Assembly: GCA_902729315.2 (NCBI GenBank)
Contig: LR746266.1
Span: forward strand, 3,358,759-3,422,758
DNA from: Spirodela intermedia
Lineage: Eukaryota; Streptophyta; Magnoliopsida; Alismatales; Araceae
Reading direction: 5' to 3'
Length of the DNA stretch: 64,000 bases
The notes under the pieces are model-generated. The model did no database searches, was not told where the DNA came from, and worked only from the letters and a program-made list of their open reading frames with translations. How positions within the stretch are numbered: the stretch's first letter is position 1; every line of letters begins with the position of its first letter. Of the stretch, positions 12,133 to 23,475 are shown piece by piece. Made by a program: the position numbers and the translations under genes.

Positions 12133-12921
12133 TTAGACCTTGATTCGCTCTTCTCCGCCATTGTGCAGCAAAGGCTCTGCGGCGCTGGCTTCCGTTCCGC
12201 CACCGGCGACGACCTCTTCGACTCCGGCCGGCTCTTTCTCCGACGCCTTGCCCCACAGGACACAGTAAAGCCCCCCAATGACCAGGATCATCCCCGTCAG
12301 GCTGGAAGCACCGAGAAGGCAGGAAGAGATGTTTCTTAGACGCGAAGGCATTACGGGAAAGCTCCGGGTGGCCTTCTGGCATACCTTCCCCAGCTGAGCG
12401 GCTCGTGGAGGAGAAGGGGCTCGAGGGCGGCCACGATCACGGTGGACAGAGGGCTGAAGACACTGACGAAGAGTGGACCTTTCATCTTCACGCACCACAT
12501 CATTACAAATAGCCCGATCGCCGAGCAGAATATCCCCTGGCAACCAGTACACGCCAACTGAGCACCCTGTCTAATTGTATAGTACACTCTCTCTCTCCCT
12601 TGGGGGAATATTTTTTAGGCTTTGAGCTCCGTCGTGGGGCGGTGGAGTGAGAGAAACGGGAGAGTTTAGAGAGTTACACTGTAGGTGATGGTGAGAAGTT
12701 GCAGGTCCCAGCTCAGCCTCCAGGCGCCGGGCGTCTGCACGAGCAGGAGTGCCACCAGGCCCGACTGGAGCGTAGCCATCCAACACATCACGGCTGTTGA
12801 GGTTAACTGGGAGGGGCAATCCAGAGTGAACCACGCCTGCGACAGATGATATCTGTCAACACTTGCCGGCGAGATCAGGCTGGCGACCTTATCTGTCCAT
12901 ATTTTCCACCATGCTTGTGTG

Positions 12922-12963
<42 letters not shown>

Positions 12964-13792
12964 CTTACCTGGTAGATCAAGCACACAGACCAGCTCCAGG
13001 CACTTCCCGCAAGCAGGAGAGCACCTAAGATCCAGTCGCTGTCAGATGACCCAGAGAGTCCCTCTGTCAGCGGGCTCTGAGATCCGAAAACAACTGGCCC
13101 CTTGAACACGGTCATTATCGTTGCTCCTCCCACGCATAGGATAGTTCCCCAGATCTTGGCCTGTGCTCTCCAACTCCACAGTTCTAGCTTCTCCATCCTG
13201 CGGAATGGCACATCCTCTCCAAGGTCGGGTTGTGAGGGTAGAGAGAGAGAGAGAGGCAATGAAATAGATAGCCGCGTCTTACCTGAAAGCCAAGGCCATC
13301 AAGAAGGTGGTCGCAGGGTTGATGTTGTTCATGGAGGTGGCGAAGGTGGTGGATGTGAGGGAAAGCCCAGTGGAGTAAAGATTCTGACCGATCGTGATCC
13401 TGCCACACGCCACGGAGAGCCTCCGATCATCACTCCAGGGAGGGAGAAAGACATGAAGAAAGACCAGGGTAACAGAGACTGACCCGAATAACGCTAGCAC
13501 CGAGATCTTCCCCACATCTCTCAAGGAAGGCTTCGCCCTCCGGCCGCTGCGGAGAAACCTATCAGTTACACGTCTCACAAAGATGGCCCAAAGCTCGAAT
13601 TGCTTACCTCTCGAGGAAGAAGACGAAGAGGGTGATGGTGAGGCTCGCGACGCACTGCCGGAAGAAGACGTAGAGGTGCTGGTTCATGCCCTGTTGGAGC
13701 ACCACGCGAGAGAGGAGAAACATGGCCGCATATGACACCTGCACGTAGATCTGCCCCAAAAGAGGGCCGTGCTTCATCATCACCCGCGACAT
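12133..13792 (-). CDS. WAT1-related protein (EamA/DMT transporter, nodulin MtN21-like)
   Basis: Seven coding exons on the minus strand: 13608-13792, 13484-13546, 13283-13399, 12969-13197, 12678-12836, 12385-12566, 12133-12301. They sum to 1104 nt, giving 367 aa, the usual family length. All junctions are GT-AG and in phase. Family hallmarks are KHGPLLGQIYVQVSYAAMFL in helix 1, GQNLYSTGLSLTSTTFATSM with NNINPATTF (first EamA repeat), KIWGTILCVGGA, and in the second repeat KGPLFVSVFSPLSTV then LLHEPLSWGS and YCVLWGK. About ten membrane helices are expected. The tail after WGK is hydrophilic. The family moves auxin or other small metabolites across plasma or vacuolar membranes; the substrate here cannot be told. 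Intron 4 carries a (CT)n run starting right after the GTAAGC donor. Start chosen at 13792 because MSRVMMKHGP aligns with family N termini. A GA-rich leader lies upstream. Confidence 0.93.
12924..12962. repeat. (GA)n microsatellite in WAT1 intron 4
   Basis: About 19 GA units, CT on the coding strand. It begins only six nucleotides inside the intron, immediately after the 5' splice donor of exon 4 (GTAAGC then CTCT). Length changes here could affect donor recognition. Confidence 0.9.
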
Positions 13793-15050
13793 CCTCCCTC
13801 CCTCCTTCCCTCACTCTCTCTCGCTCTCTCTCCCGTTCTCTCCTTGTCTTTCTCACCTTGAGATGGGAGAGAAATTATAAGCTTTCAATTTGCAGAGAGC
13901 TTGGCTATTACTCGCGTTTCGGGTTGCCCCATAAAGCCTGTTTCCATCCCAATTAAGCTTAAGGTCGGTCTTATGGGCTCTCTGTCTCTCTGTCTGTTTC
14001 TCTCTCTCTCTCTCCTCTCTCTTTCAAAGATTACGGCTAATTTCTTTGGGAACCCCCAGCTCAAGGATTAATAAAGTATTCAACTTGAGGAAACCGCCAG
14101 ATATCTTGTTGAGAAATGGCTCATATCAATTTGGACCTAGTGCAGACTCTCATCGGGGTCACTTGCCCGCCCGCGCACCCGCCAAACTAGGCGAAAAAAG
14201 CTGGCAAGGGAAGGAATGGCACAGCTACCTTATCTTTTATGGTACGTTGGGAGGGTAATTTTGTAATCTATCATGCTATGAGAGCAGGCATAAATACCAC
14301 CGGTGATTCAGCTCCTTGGTCAACACTTTTTCTTGAAATGGACAACGAAATAAAATTACTAATCGATCCCTCATGTTGTGAGTTTCTTCAAAGGGTTCGA
14401 AGCACAAATAAGCTTCATGAGAATATTAAAACATTAATCATATGTAAAATAATCATTTTAAACATGCATGTTTTTTGTCTGCATTCAAGTAATATCGATT
14501 CAATATTCAACATTATATGCTTAGGATCCTTGATATTTTCAGTCTGGATTTCATTACTTACTAAGTGAATTCCCTTCCTTTTAATGAGTGAAATCCGAAC
14601 CTGTTGACTTACACTTGAATTATGGAATTGTTTCTTTACAGCCCAGTTAAAATGTAATTACCGATGAAAGTTTTTAGAATTACTGGGTATCTATGGCTCC
14701 TAGACACCCCAAAGGGAGCATCATCATAGATAAACGAATCAGAAAAGTCTATACATTTTTACCAATTATCCTCGGTTTAAATAGCTACATTTACGCTGTG
14801 ACAATTTATTTTCCTGTAGTTTATATGGTTGACATTTGGTAAAATTGTTGATGATAACGGTACATGCGTCAAAGTGTAAGACTTGGCAGAGTCAATGACC
14901 CCTTTGACCTACTACTACTTGGGAGTCAGCGAGACTGTTTCTTTTTTCCTTTCGGAAATATACTGCTTTATAGTAGTCGGACTGGAAAGATCCGGAACTG
15001 GTTTGATCTTCTTACAGAGTCTAAGAGTGTTATATATCTCGTGTTCCCTC
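13793..15050. other. Divergent intergenic region between WAT1 (-) and PPR (+) genes
   Basis: Presumed to contain both promoters and 5' leaders. CT-rich patches lie at 13797-13850 and 13981-14025. No further gene is seen. The PPR frame stays open back to 14883, but that upstream part has no PPR or targeting character. Confidence 0.5.
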
Positions 15051-16367
15051 ATGCGCTTTCCATTCTGTAGATCCCTCCCCTCCCCTCACCGCATCCACGG
15101 TGAGGCTTCCCGGCGGGATGGGGCATTGAAGGGCCTGTGCTATTCCGGGAGGCTGTCGGCAGCAGTGGAGCTCATGTGCGCTCGAGGTTCCCCTGCGGAT
15201 GACCAGACGTACAAGCTTCTCTTTCAGGAGTCAATACATTGGAAGGAATACAGGCTCGGGAGGAGAATTCATGCTCAGATGATCGTCACCGGATTCGCCC
15301 CCGACGAATATCTGAAAACGAAATTAGTCATTCTCTATGCGAAAGACGGGGATCTCTCAACTGCACAGAAGATCTTCGATGAAATGCCTAAACGGAGCGT
15401 GATTCCCTGGAACGCGATGATATCTGGATATGTGCAGAGCGGGCTTGAAGAGGAGGGGTTAGACATCTTCTTCCTGATGCTAGCCTCCGGGATGAGCCCA
15501 GATCAGTTCTCTTTCGCGTCGGCTTTCCGGGCGTGTGCCCGGCGAGCAACGCTGGAATGTGGAAGGAGGGTCCATGCCATCATGGTGAAAACTCTGGTGA
15601 TCGCCAATGTAGTGGTGAGCAGTGCGCTGGTGGATATGTATTTCAAGTGCAGCGCACCAGATGACGGTCGGCGGGCCTTCGATACCTCGCCGGAGAGGAA
15701 TATCGTCACTTGGACGGTCCTGATCTCTGGGTACGGGGTACATGGCTGCGCCGCGGATGTCATCGAGCTCTTCCGCCGCATGCTGGACGAAGGCTTCCGG
15801 CCGAATCACATCACCTTCGTCGCAGCTATTTCTGCTTGCGGCAGAAGAGGGCTGGTTGGTGAAGCTTGGGGATACTTCAATTCCATGTCGAGAGACTACA
15901 ATATCCGGCCAAGAGGGGAGCACTACGCTGCCATGGTCGACCTTCTGGGAAGATCGGGAAGGTTGGAGGAGGCCTACGAGATGGTGAAGAAGGGTCCTTC
16001 TGAGCAGCACCCTATTATGTGGGGAGCCTTGCTCGGTGCTTGCAAGGTTCACGGAGATGCCGGGCTTATGAAGATTGCGGCGGAACAGTTCTTCGGTCTG
16101 ATGCCAGAGAATACAGGAAAATATGTCGTGCTCTCAAATTTCTACGCGGGTCAGGGGAGGTGGGAGGATGTGGTGGGTATCCGTGGACTGGTTAGAACAC
16201 TTGGAAGAAAGAAGGATCCTGGCCAGAGCTCCGTGGAGATCAGAGGGAAGGTCCACACCTTCCTCGCCGGAGATAAACTCCATGAGGAGATTGACAGCAT
16301 AGAAGAGGTCGTCAGAACGCTGGGGGCCTTGTCAGGGGAAGAGGGTATAGGGGTAATTTCGTTTTAG
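15051..16367 (+). CDS. Pentatricopeptide repeat protein (PLS/E class), At4g16470-like
   Basis: Single intronless frame of 438 aa from the ATG at 15051 (MRFPFCRSLPSPHRIHGEAS). Typical PPR features run through it: GRRIHAQMIVTGFAPDEYLK, PWNAMISGYVQSGLEEEGLD, RRVHAIMVKT, SSALVDMYFKCS, TWTVLISGYGVHG, PNHITFVAAISACGRRGLV, HYAAMVDLLGRSGRLEEAYE and WGALLGACKVHGD. It ends with E/E+-like motifs (NFYAGQGRWEDVVGIR, DPGQSSVEIRGKVHTF) and no DYW deaminase domain. From memory, motif order and length match the Arabidopsis At4g16470 type. Such proteins bind organellar RNA and usually help C-to-U editing or processing. The frame is open upstream to 14883, so a start at 14883 is formally possible. I chose 15051 because similarity and GC content rise only after it. 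The organelle and RNA target cannot be read from sequence. Confidence 0.92.
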   Translation: MRFPFCRSLPSPHRIHGEASRRDGALKGLCYSGRLSAAVELMCARGSPADDQTYKLLFQESIHWKEYRLGRRIHAQMIVTGFAPDEYLKTKLVILYAKDGDLSTAQKIFDEMPKRSVIPWNAMISGYVQSGLEEEGLDIFFLMLASGMSPDQFSFASAFRACARRATLECGRRVHAIMVKTLVIANVVVSSALVDMYFKCSAPDDGRRAFDTSPERNIVTWTVLISGYGVHGCAADVIELFRRMLDEGFRPNHITFVAAISACGRRGLVGEAWGYFNSMSRDYNIRPRGEHYAAMVDLLGRSGRLEEAYEMVKKGPSEQHPIMWGALLGACKVHGDAGLMKIAAEQFFGLMPENTGKYVVLSNFYAGQGRWEDVVGIRGLVRTLGRKKDPGQSSVEIRGKVHTFLAGDKLHEEIDSIEEVVRTLGALSGEEGIGVISF

Positions 16368-16600
16368 GAGAAAAGAGGAAGGAGAGGGTCATCTCTCTCC
16401 CTCCCTGCCTTCCCACTTCCCACCTTTTCCTCTAGCTCTCTCTGTTGTCCCCACAGCCTATGTTTCCCTCCAAAACCCTAAATCCTGCTCGAGCAGTCCC
16501 GGCCCTCCACCCCTGTTTCAAATTCTAAATCTTCCCCTCGAAGGAACAGGCCGCGTCCGCATAGTGTGGACTCCTCGATCGCATGCCATACCAGTTATAA

Positions 16601-18814
16601 ATGCAGTCAATCTGCAAGATGAGGCCTTTACTGTTCGCATCCATCTCTTCCGCGGCCACTGGGTTATCTCCTCGCCGAATCTCCGCCGTCGCCGTTCCTA
16701 CCCCCCTAGTTCACGGAGTCCAATCCCTCTCCAGGCGCGTCCCCGCGTCGATCCGTCGGAAGCCCTCCTGCCCCGCCCTGTCCTCGCGGGTCTCCGCATG
16801 TCACCACTTTGAGGGCCAAGGTACCATGATGGACGTCCCCCTTCCTTCCTCAGGGGAGATTCACGTCATCTGCGGGCCTATGTTCGCGGGGAAGACCACT
16901 GCACTCCTCCGCCGGCTCCAAGCAGAAAGCAGCAGCGGAAGGTAGTCCTCGGCCGACAACTGGTGTCGATAATCTCTGCTCCTGACTTCGAGTTAATATA
17001 AACCTCATTATCTCTATGGCAGTATAGAAAAATCGAGATCTAATAGTCATCGATGTATTGTTGTCGATTCTTCTTTGGAGGAGATACTTATATTTCCTGA
17101 TTTTTCTTGTTCATAGGAACGTTGCTATCATAAAGTCAGAGAAAGACAACAGATATGGGCTAGACTCTATTGTGACGCATGATGGCTTGAGGATGCCATG
17201 CTGGGCCTTGCCAGATCTTTCGACTTTCCGGGCAATGCTGGGCATTGAGGCATATGATAAGGTGATAAAACGCCGTTCTGTTTATCATTTTCCTAACATT
17301 ATTCCGCGCAAAAAATGTATTGCGTTCTGCACCTCATGGCCTTCTACGTGAACTCTCAGCTGTTCTTCTTCCATCATGTGGATATCTTAGTGGGCGATGA
17401 GTCCAACGCAAAAAACATCTTCCTCGTAAAGATTAAAACCATGGAGACTGCCACCTCTCTTGTGGCCACGTTTCTCTTCTTTGCTGCGTAACAGAGTGAA
17501 TCAATGGTCTTTTCACCTCTCTATCTGATCTTACCAGTCCAATTGTTTATGGAGAGTGTCAGTGGAAAATATGTAGAGTTGGTAGTCAATCCAGATCTTC
17601 ATCTGTCAAATAATCTCTAAAGATTATTGAACAGTGGAAATCAGGTTAATCTTCGTGATATGCTTCTCTATTTCTCGTTTGTGATTGTCATGGGAAATAA
17701 AAAGCACGTGGTAAGCTGTAACTTCGATAAGAAATGAAAAGCTCGTCATAGGGTGATGCATTCATTAGCTTAGAGTAACGATTTGAAGACGAGCCCGAAT
17801 ACAGTGGCTGAAAATTATGTGCCTGCCTGTGTGATTTACCCAGCTGAACGGTCTCCAGATCTTCAGAAATCGATTATTCGTGGTTTTAAGCGAGAATAGA
17901 AGATGTCAAATTCGTCATTCGATGGTGTAAATTCATCATGAATAATGTTCGTGATAAGCTCTGGGAAATAATCGTGCATTTATTGTAATCGTTTGGCAGT
18001 TAAATACCACATCAAATTCCCATTCCCCTCCAGTTATGAAATTTTGCCAGCAGTCAATATCTGTTCTTCTTTGCAGAAGGTGTGTGATACAGTCAGAGGG
18101 TTTGTGGTCATGGCAATGGTCATTATTAGATGAGAACTACAGATCTATCTATCAAACTGTTTGTTAAATCTTATGTCGTATATGTTGCTAAATGTCGATT
18201 TGTAACAGGTGGACGTGATTGGAATCGACGAAGCTCAATTTTTTGAAGATCTTCGTGACTTCTGCTGTAAGGCAGCTGATCATGATGGGAAGACTATTAT
18301 TGTTGCAGGCTTAGATGGAGACTATCGAAGGTACTCTTCTGTATCTGTGTATGTTTTAAGAATCTAGACCAGGTACTCCCGCGGTTTTGAACAATCAAAC
18401 ATCAATATATCATTCGATCTGATCATGATGGACGGATCGCATATTTTGATCGAATCAAATACCCGTCATGTTCAATATTCATAATTTGTGAATATCATCT
18501 CTACCCTTAAAAATGGCCTCAAATATCTTCCTTCCAGGTGCAGTTTTGGATCTGTGCTTGATATTATCCCTCTAGCTGATTCAGTGACCAAGTTGACGGC
18601 CCGGTGTGAGCTCTGTGGCAAGCAGGCTTTCTTCACCCTGAGGAAGACGGCTGAGCAGCAGACCGAGCTGATTGGCGGCGCCGATGTCTATATGCCAGTC
18701 TGTCGGCACCACTACGTGAGCGGGCAGGTTGTAATTGAAGCAGCAAGGCTTGTCTTGGAGTCGCAGAAGACCCACACTGATCCTTTCATTCAGGCATCTC
18801 CTTACACAATTTAG
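16601..18814 (+). CDS. TK1: Thymidine kinase (TK1 family), probably organelle-targeted form
   Basis: Four exons: 16601-16941, 17117-17261, 18209-18330, 18538-18814. They give 885 nt (294 aa) with all phases consistent. The enzyme phosphorylates thymidine to dTMP in nucleotide salvage. The P-loop GPMFAGKTT lies near residue 92. It is followed by [20 protein letters not shown], the DEAQFF magnesium-binding motif at the start of exon 3, [10 protein letters not shown], and in the last exon the zinc-binding pairs CELCG and CRHHY with the lasso residues [13 protein letters not shown]. About 75 residues before the kinase core are rich in Ser, Arg and Pro and resemble a transit peptide. In-frame ATGs at 16826 and 16829 just before the core could give a shorter cytosolic form. 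The second intron (17262-18208) is 947 bp. The gene is convergent with the NPH3 gene downstream. Confidence 0.95.
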
Positions 18815-19106
18815 TTCCTCCTGATATCCATCTATCAGCTACTAATTGATCGTATGAAAGGTGCTTGAGAAATTTCCCATGCTGCATCTGACCTTTGCAG
18901 AATTTGATAGTCTGATGAACAAAGAGGCCCAAGGAAAACCCATCTGTGGTTTGCTTATTATCTGTCACTTGTTATTGTAAATAATTATATATGACGAAAG
19001 TTGAAACTATGTTAAAATTGCCCACTTTTCCCATTGCATGCAGTCTCTCTGTATGTCTCTCTCTCCCTCTCGCTCAGTCCACAAACTGTTCTATCTGTAA
19101 GTCGAA
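18815..19106. other. Convergent 3' intergenic space
   Basis: Under 300 bp between the thymidine kinase stop and the stop of the minus-strand NPH3 gene. The two transcripts probably have overlapping or abutting 3' ends. Confidence 0.6.
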
Positions 19107-21328
19107 TCACCAATCAATTTCCAAGCGATCATTCCTGGAGGACATGGAGCTGTCCGCTGGAGCAGCATCTCTCCTCTTTGATCTCCCCCACCCCCATCGC
19201 CACACGGCGAGGCCCCTTAACATCTTCAGCAGCTGGTCTGCCTGCTTCCTCTGCGAAGCCCCCCAAGTGAAGGAACCCACGCAGTTCCACCCCATCTTAT
19301 CTTCCGCCATGGACTCTCCCTTCATCTGCAGGTTTCTTCTCAGCGCATAGAGCTCACTCTCCAGGGTCTGGATCCTGAAGCTGGTGGACTGGTACTCCGC
19401 CCTGGTGATCTCCAGCTTTTCCGCCGTCCTCTGGTCTTGAGGCCGTAATCTCCCGCTGGAGAGGACGAGGTTCCCCGAGAATTCCGACTGGCCCCTGAGG
19501 ACCTGGTGGGTGTTCTGCTGCTGAGCGAAGAGAGCTCGGAAGATCAGCCGCAGCGGCATCAGCTCGTTTTGGACTGCCCGAACGCAGACCTCTTCCGTTA
19601 ACTTCCGGCAGTCGAGATACTTGCAGACCGACGCCTTCATTTCGCCGGAAATGCTCGGGTGGCTCTAGAGAAGATGAAAGGGAGCAGATTGAGGAAACAT
19701 AGGGGCCGCCATATCTATTGACCTTTGTTTTCGAAAAAAATTCAACGACGTACCAGAAGGAATGCGTCCAATGCTCTATAGAGATTGTCGTGGGTCTCCC
19801 GATCTTGAAGGGGGATCACGTCGACAAGCTCCATGAACCGGGGGGGAGACATCTCCCGGTCGCCGGCGATCTGGTTTACGTAGCAGTCCCACAGGTCGGC
19901 CACGACTGGGTCTCGTTCTGAAGGTCTCCCCGTCACATAAGTGGAGAAGATGGTCTCCATGGCTTCCACCTCCCGACTGGATGAGATCGGTCCCTCTCTG
20001 TCATCCGGAAGGAGGAGGTCCCCCACCTGAGACGACGGTAGCAGGGAGACGATTTGGCTTTCCAACCTTCTGCGGCTGTCCTCACCCAATCCGTGCCTGA
20101 GAGCTCTCGAGAGCAAACTGAAGAAGAATCTCACAGGTACTACTGTGTTGGCCTTTGCTCCCACAGGGACGAGCAGGTCGACAACACCCTCCAGTATGGA
20201 GCTCGCCTGGTCGTCGTCGTGGGTTTTCTCCGGCACCAGCCACCTGTTGGCGTAGATGATGACGATGGGGATGACGTACTTCTCCTCCATTCCCTGTCTT
20301 CTCAGGGAGCCGACGATCCTCTTGAAGAGTTGGAACGGGAGGGCGACGAGATCCTTGACCCACAGAGTCTCCCCGGCGGTGCCCTCCACAGCGCTGCTGC
20401 TGCTCCATGGCCCCCATGCGAGAGCCCGCAGGGCGGCGTCGGGCCAGTCACTCCTCTGCTCCGGGTCGAGGACTTCCATGCAAGCCATGAAAGCGAGCGA
20501 CTCCACGCAGCGGGTCACTATCAGGAGATCCTCAGAGAATTTCAGGAGTGAAAGACAATTGTGGAGGACGACGAGGGTGCTCTTCCAGCTCTGCAAGACC
20601 ACCTGGTTTAGGTACAGGTCCGATCTCTCCAGGAGGTTGCAGGTGGCGACGTTCTCAGTCATCTCGAGGAACTCCGCCGCGCATCGCACGGCGGCGACAG
20701 TGGATGGATCGAAAGGGGCCAGATATCCATAGACGAACAGAGAAATCCTCTCGAAGGTCTCGCTTCCTCCCGGGAAATCCTCGGGGAGACAGACCTCGAG
20801 ACATCCTCCTCCCAGAAGCAGCTTCTTGAAATATCCGCATTTCAGGATCAGCGGACTCTGCGAGAACGGGAGAGAAGAAGAAGAAGAAGAAAGAGATCAT
20901 CAGGGCGTGGGGAGCGCCTCCGGGAGAGCTGTTCCTCAGAGTTCTTCCTCCCAACCTTGTGCAACTCGAAGCTCCTCCCATCGACCCGGATCCGAACACG
21001 CGGCGGCGAACCAGTCTCGCGGCTCCTGAGATGGAGAATGAAAGAGACGAGGATCAACAAAGAAAAGAAAAACCCAAGGAAGATGAGAGGGATTCATGTT
21101 TCGGGCAAACCAAGCAATGACTTTTCTCGACAACAAGAACCCAAACGTCTGCCTCCTGCCCGGCTCCGCCGACGAACCCATCAATGAATCCGATTCCAAC
21201 TGGTTTTCTCTTCTCTCTACACCACTCTACACAGAGGAGGGAAGAAACCGCCGGACAAGCACTGCACCTCCTGCGTCCTCCTTCTCTCACCTTAAATCCG
21301 TCTCTGATTCAACGCCACTCCGCTCCAT
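19107..21328 (-). CDS. BTB/POZ and NPH3 domain protein
   Basis: Four exons on the minus strand: a tiny first exon 21291-21328 (38 nt, MERSGVESETDL), then 20956-21025, 19754-20857 and 19107-19664. The total is 1770 nt (589 aa) with consistent phases. The BTB fold starts RVRIRVDGRSFELHKSPLIL across the exon 2/3 junction. VRCAAEFLEMTE and CLSLLKFSEDLLIVTRCVESL follow. The NPH3 domain then reads VDVIPLQDRETHDNLYRALD, joining across the last intron to HPSISGEMKASVCKYLDCRK and LTEEVCVRAVQNELMPLRLI. The C terminus has a heptad-like coiled coil (ITRAEYQSTSFRIQTLESEL) and a basic tail. Family members act as CUL3 substrate adaptors or in phototropin-linked signalling at the plasma membrane. The specific member is not identified. 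The start at 21328 was chosen because an AAG/GTGAGA donor leads in phase to exon 2. An upstream ATG in another frame runs into a stop. Confidence 0.92.
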
Positions 21329-22421
21329 CGCAAGGGTAGACGGAAGGTGAAGCTGTCATCCTCCCTCGGGATGTCCTCCATCGATCCACCTCGTCTCCCT
21401 CGTCGCCGGCGACGGCGCGGCGTCAGAAGACGGCGGGAGTCGGGCTAATTCCCCGGTAAAGCAATATTTAATGGCCTTTGGATCCGATAAACGGCCCAGT
21501 ATTTGACGCGGGTTTAAGACATTCCTGGCCCGGGTTTGCTCCGTTTTACGTGCACATCATTAAAAGAGCCGCATATTACGTGGAGTGCCTTCCAATTCAA
21601 CCCAAACTTCCGGGCTAATGAGAAAGAAAAGAAAACATGGGCTTGACCTCCTCATCTATGAACCTCCTAGTTTGACCTGAAATTCCGCCAGATCCTCCCT
21701 CGTTGCCCTCGTCTCAAACCAAGAGCTCCGAAACCCCCAGACGCAATCGAAATCGGTATAAAGGAGCAGGATACATCAATACGGGGGTCAACCGGGTTGA
21801 CTGAAACCGTCTATTGAATGGCTGGTGGATAACTCTAGCCGGTCAATGAATCGCCAAGTCAACTCTCAAATTCAACTAGAGCACTGACGTGCCCGCCTGC
21901 GGCATGAACAGTACACGTTCTTAAATATATGCGACAATACTCGTTCTGGGCTTTCTGGTTGAATTCTTTCATGCAATAACATCACCATCTTGCACAATAA
22001 ATCGACTTCAACTCCCAAAAAAAATAAAATTGCAAACAATATCGAATTTCTAGGGAAGGAATGATCGAGGGGAAGTGATGGGGTTCGTCATTTTTGGCGA
22101 GCTAATAATCATCATATATGGTCAACCCAATGATCGCATGCGACGATTAAATCGTAATAAACCTTCGGGATAAAAAAAAAAAAAAGAAAGAGAAGAAGGC
22201 CGGCGTACTGAACGAGTAAAATGAGCAGTCAGTAACAGGAAGAGGAGTCAACTCGTTATCTTTGGAACACAGCCGGCGCGATGCCCTGCAGAGCGACTCA
22301 GCTTTCATGAAAAGCAAAAGCTGCGAGGAACTACGGTGTAGTATACATTAAGAGAAGGAAAAAAAGAAAGAAAGAAAAGGATGTGCAGAAGCCGCCATCG
22401 TCGTCGTCGCAGAGGCAGAAG
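21329..22421. other. Intergenic; NPH3 promoter and WNK 3' region
   Basis: No gene is seen. Contains short A/GA-rich tracts near 22170 and 22350 and the presumed promoter of the NPH3-type gene. Confidence 0.5.
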
Positions 22422-23475
22422 TTACGAGGCTTCCCGCTCGAGATCATGATAGAATGGATCCTTGAGAAGCTCCGAGGCGGAAGGTCGGGCCCTCGGCGTG
22501 CCCAGGCACCGCTCGATGAAAGCCTTGACCTCTGGGTTCCTCACCTTGGCCATCGCCGCCGGACGCACGCCCGCCGTCACCATCCTATAGATCTTCGCCA
22601 CGCTGTCGCACTCGCTGTAGGGGATCTCCCGGGTGATCATCTCCAGCAGGCACATGCCGAAGGAGTATATGTCAACCTGCTCGGTGTAATCCTCTTCGTA
22701 AAGCTCCGGGGCCATGAACTCTGGAGTTCCTAGGATCGAATGCGCGGCGTGGTTCCCCTCCACGATCGCCGCCAGTCCCAGATCCCCAATCTTCACCTGG
22801 ACAAGAGCAGCATCAATTTACATCGTCGTCGATTCATCGATCGACGATCGCTTCATGTTATTCAGAACTTAAAAGCGACGAACGATCGAGGAAATATCGA
22901 GTTGACCGAGACAACTTTACGCGGCATTTGGAGGAATTTTTGTGGTTCAGGAGCGCTGAATGATCGATCACCTGGCCGACGTTGCCGTTGATGAAGACAT
23001 TGCTGCAGTTGATATCGCGGTGAATGATGCAGGGCTCGTGGGTGTGGAGGTACTCCAGACCTGTAAGAATCTGATGCGACCACTTCTTAATGGCCTTCAG
23101 CGACACATTCCTGTGGCGCCGGCGGTACTCCCGCAGGTTGCCGGACGTGCAAACCTCGGTAATGAAGTTGAGGGTGCCGCGTTCCAGATCGGTCCACATG
23201 TGGTAGAGGGTGATGATATTCTCGTGGCGAAGCGAACGGAGGAGCTGTACCTCTGAGTAGAGACGGTCGATCACCCGGAGATCATCCATAAAACAATGGA
23301 GACGAACCTGGTTCCAAGCCACCTCGATTCCTTCTTCCTGGTCGAACCCCCGGTACACCTTCTTCACGGCGCCGGCTCCCAGAAGATCTGCATAACGGCC
23401 ATACCGCCCCGACGGGTCGACCTCGACAAAGGGCTCAGAGTCCTTGTCGCCTGGATCTTGGGCTACACACGGCAT
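22422..23475 (-). CDS. WNK-type protein kinase, short WNK11-like form
   Basis: Two exons on the minus strand, 22972-23475 and 22422-22796, give 879 nt (292 aa). Start [20 protein letters not shown] matches the acidic N terminus of the WNK family. The glycine loop [20 protein letters not shown] lacks the usual catalytic lysine in strand 3 (VAWNQV has Asn at that place), as expected for WNK (with no lysine) kinases; the loop lysine of KKVY is the known substitute. The catalytic loop is HRDINCSNV, the metal-binding motif is DLG (usual for plant WNKs), then [15 protein letters not shown] and [13 protein letters not shown]. The protein ends soon after the kinase fold ([20 protein letters not shown]), so it has none of the long C-terminal extension of WNK1/WNK8 types. 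Likely a soluble Ser/Thr kinase in osmotic, flowering or ABA signalling by family analogy. The intact fold suggests it is active. Confidence 0.94.
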
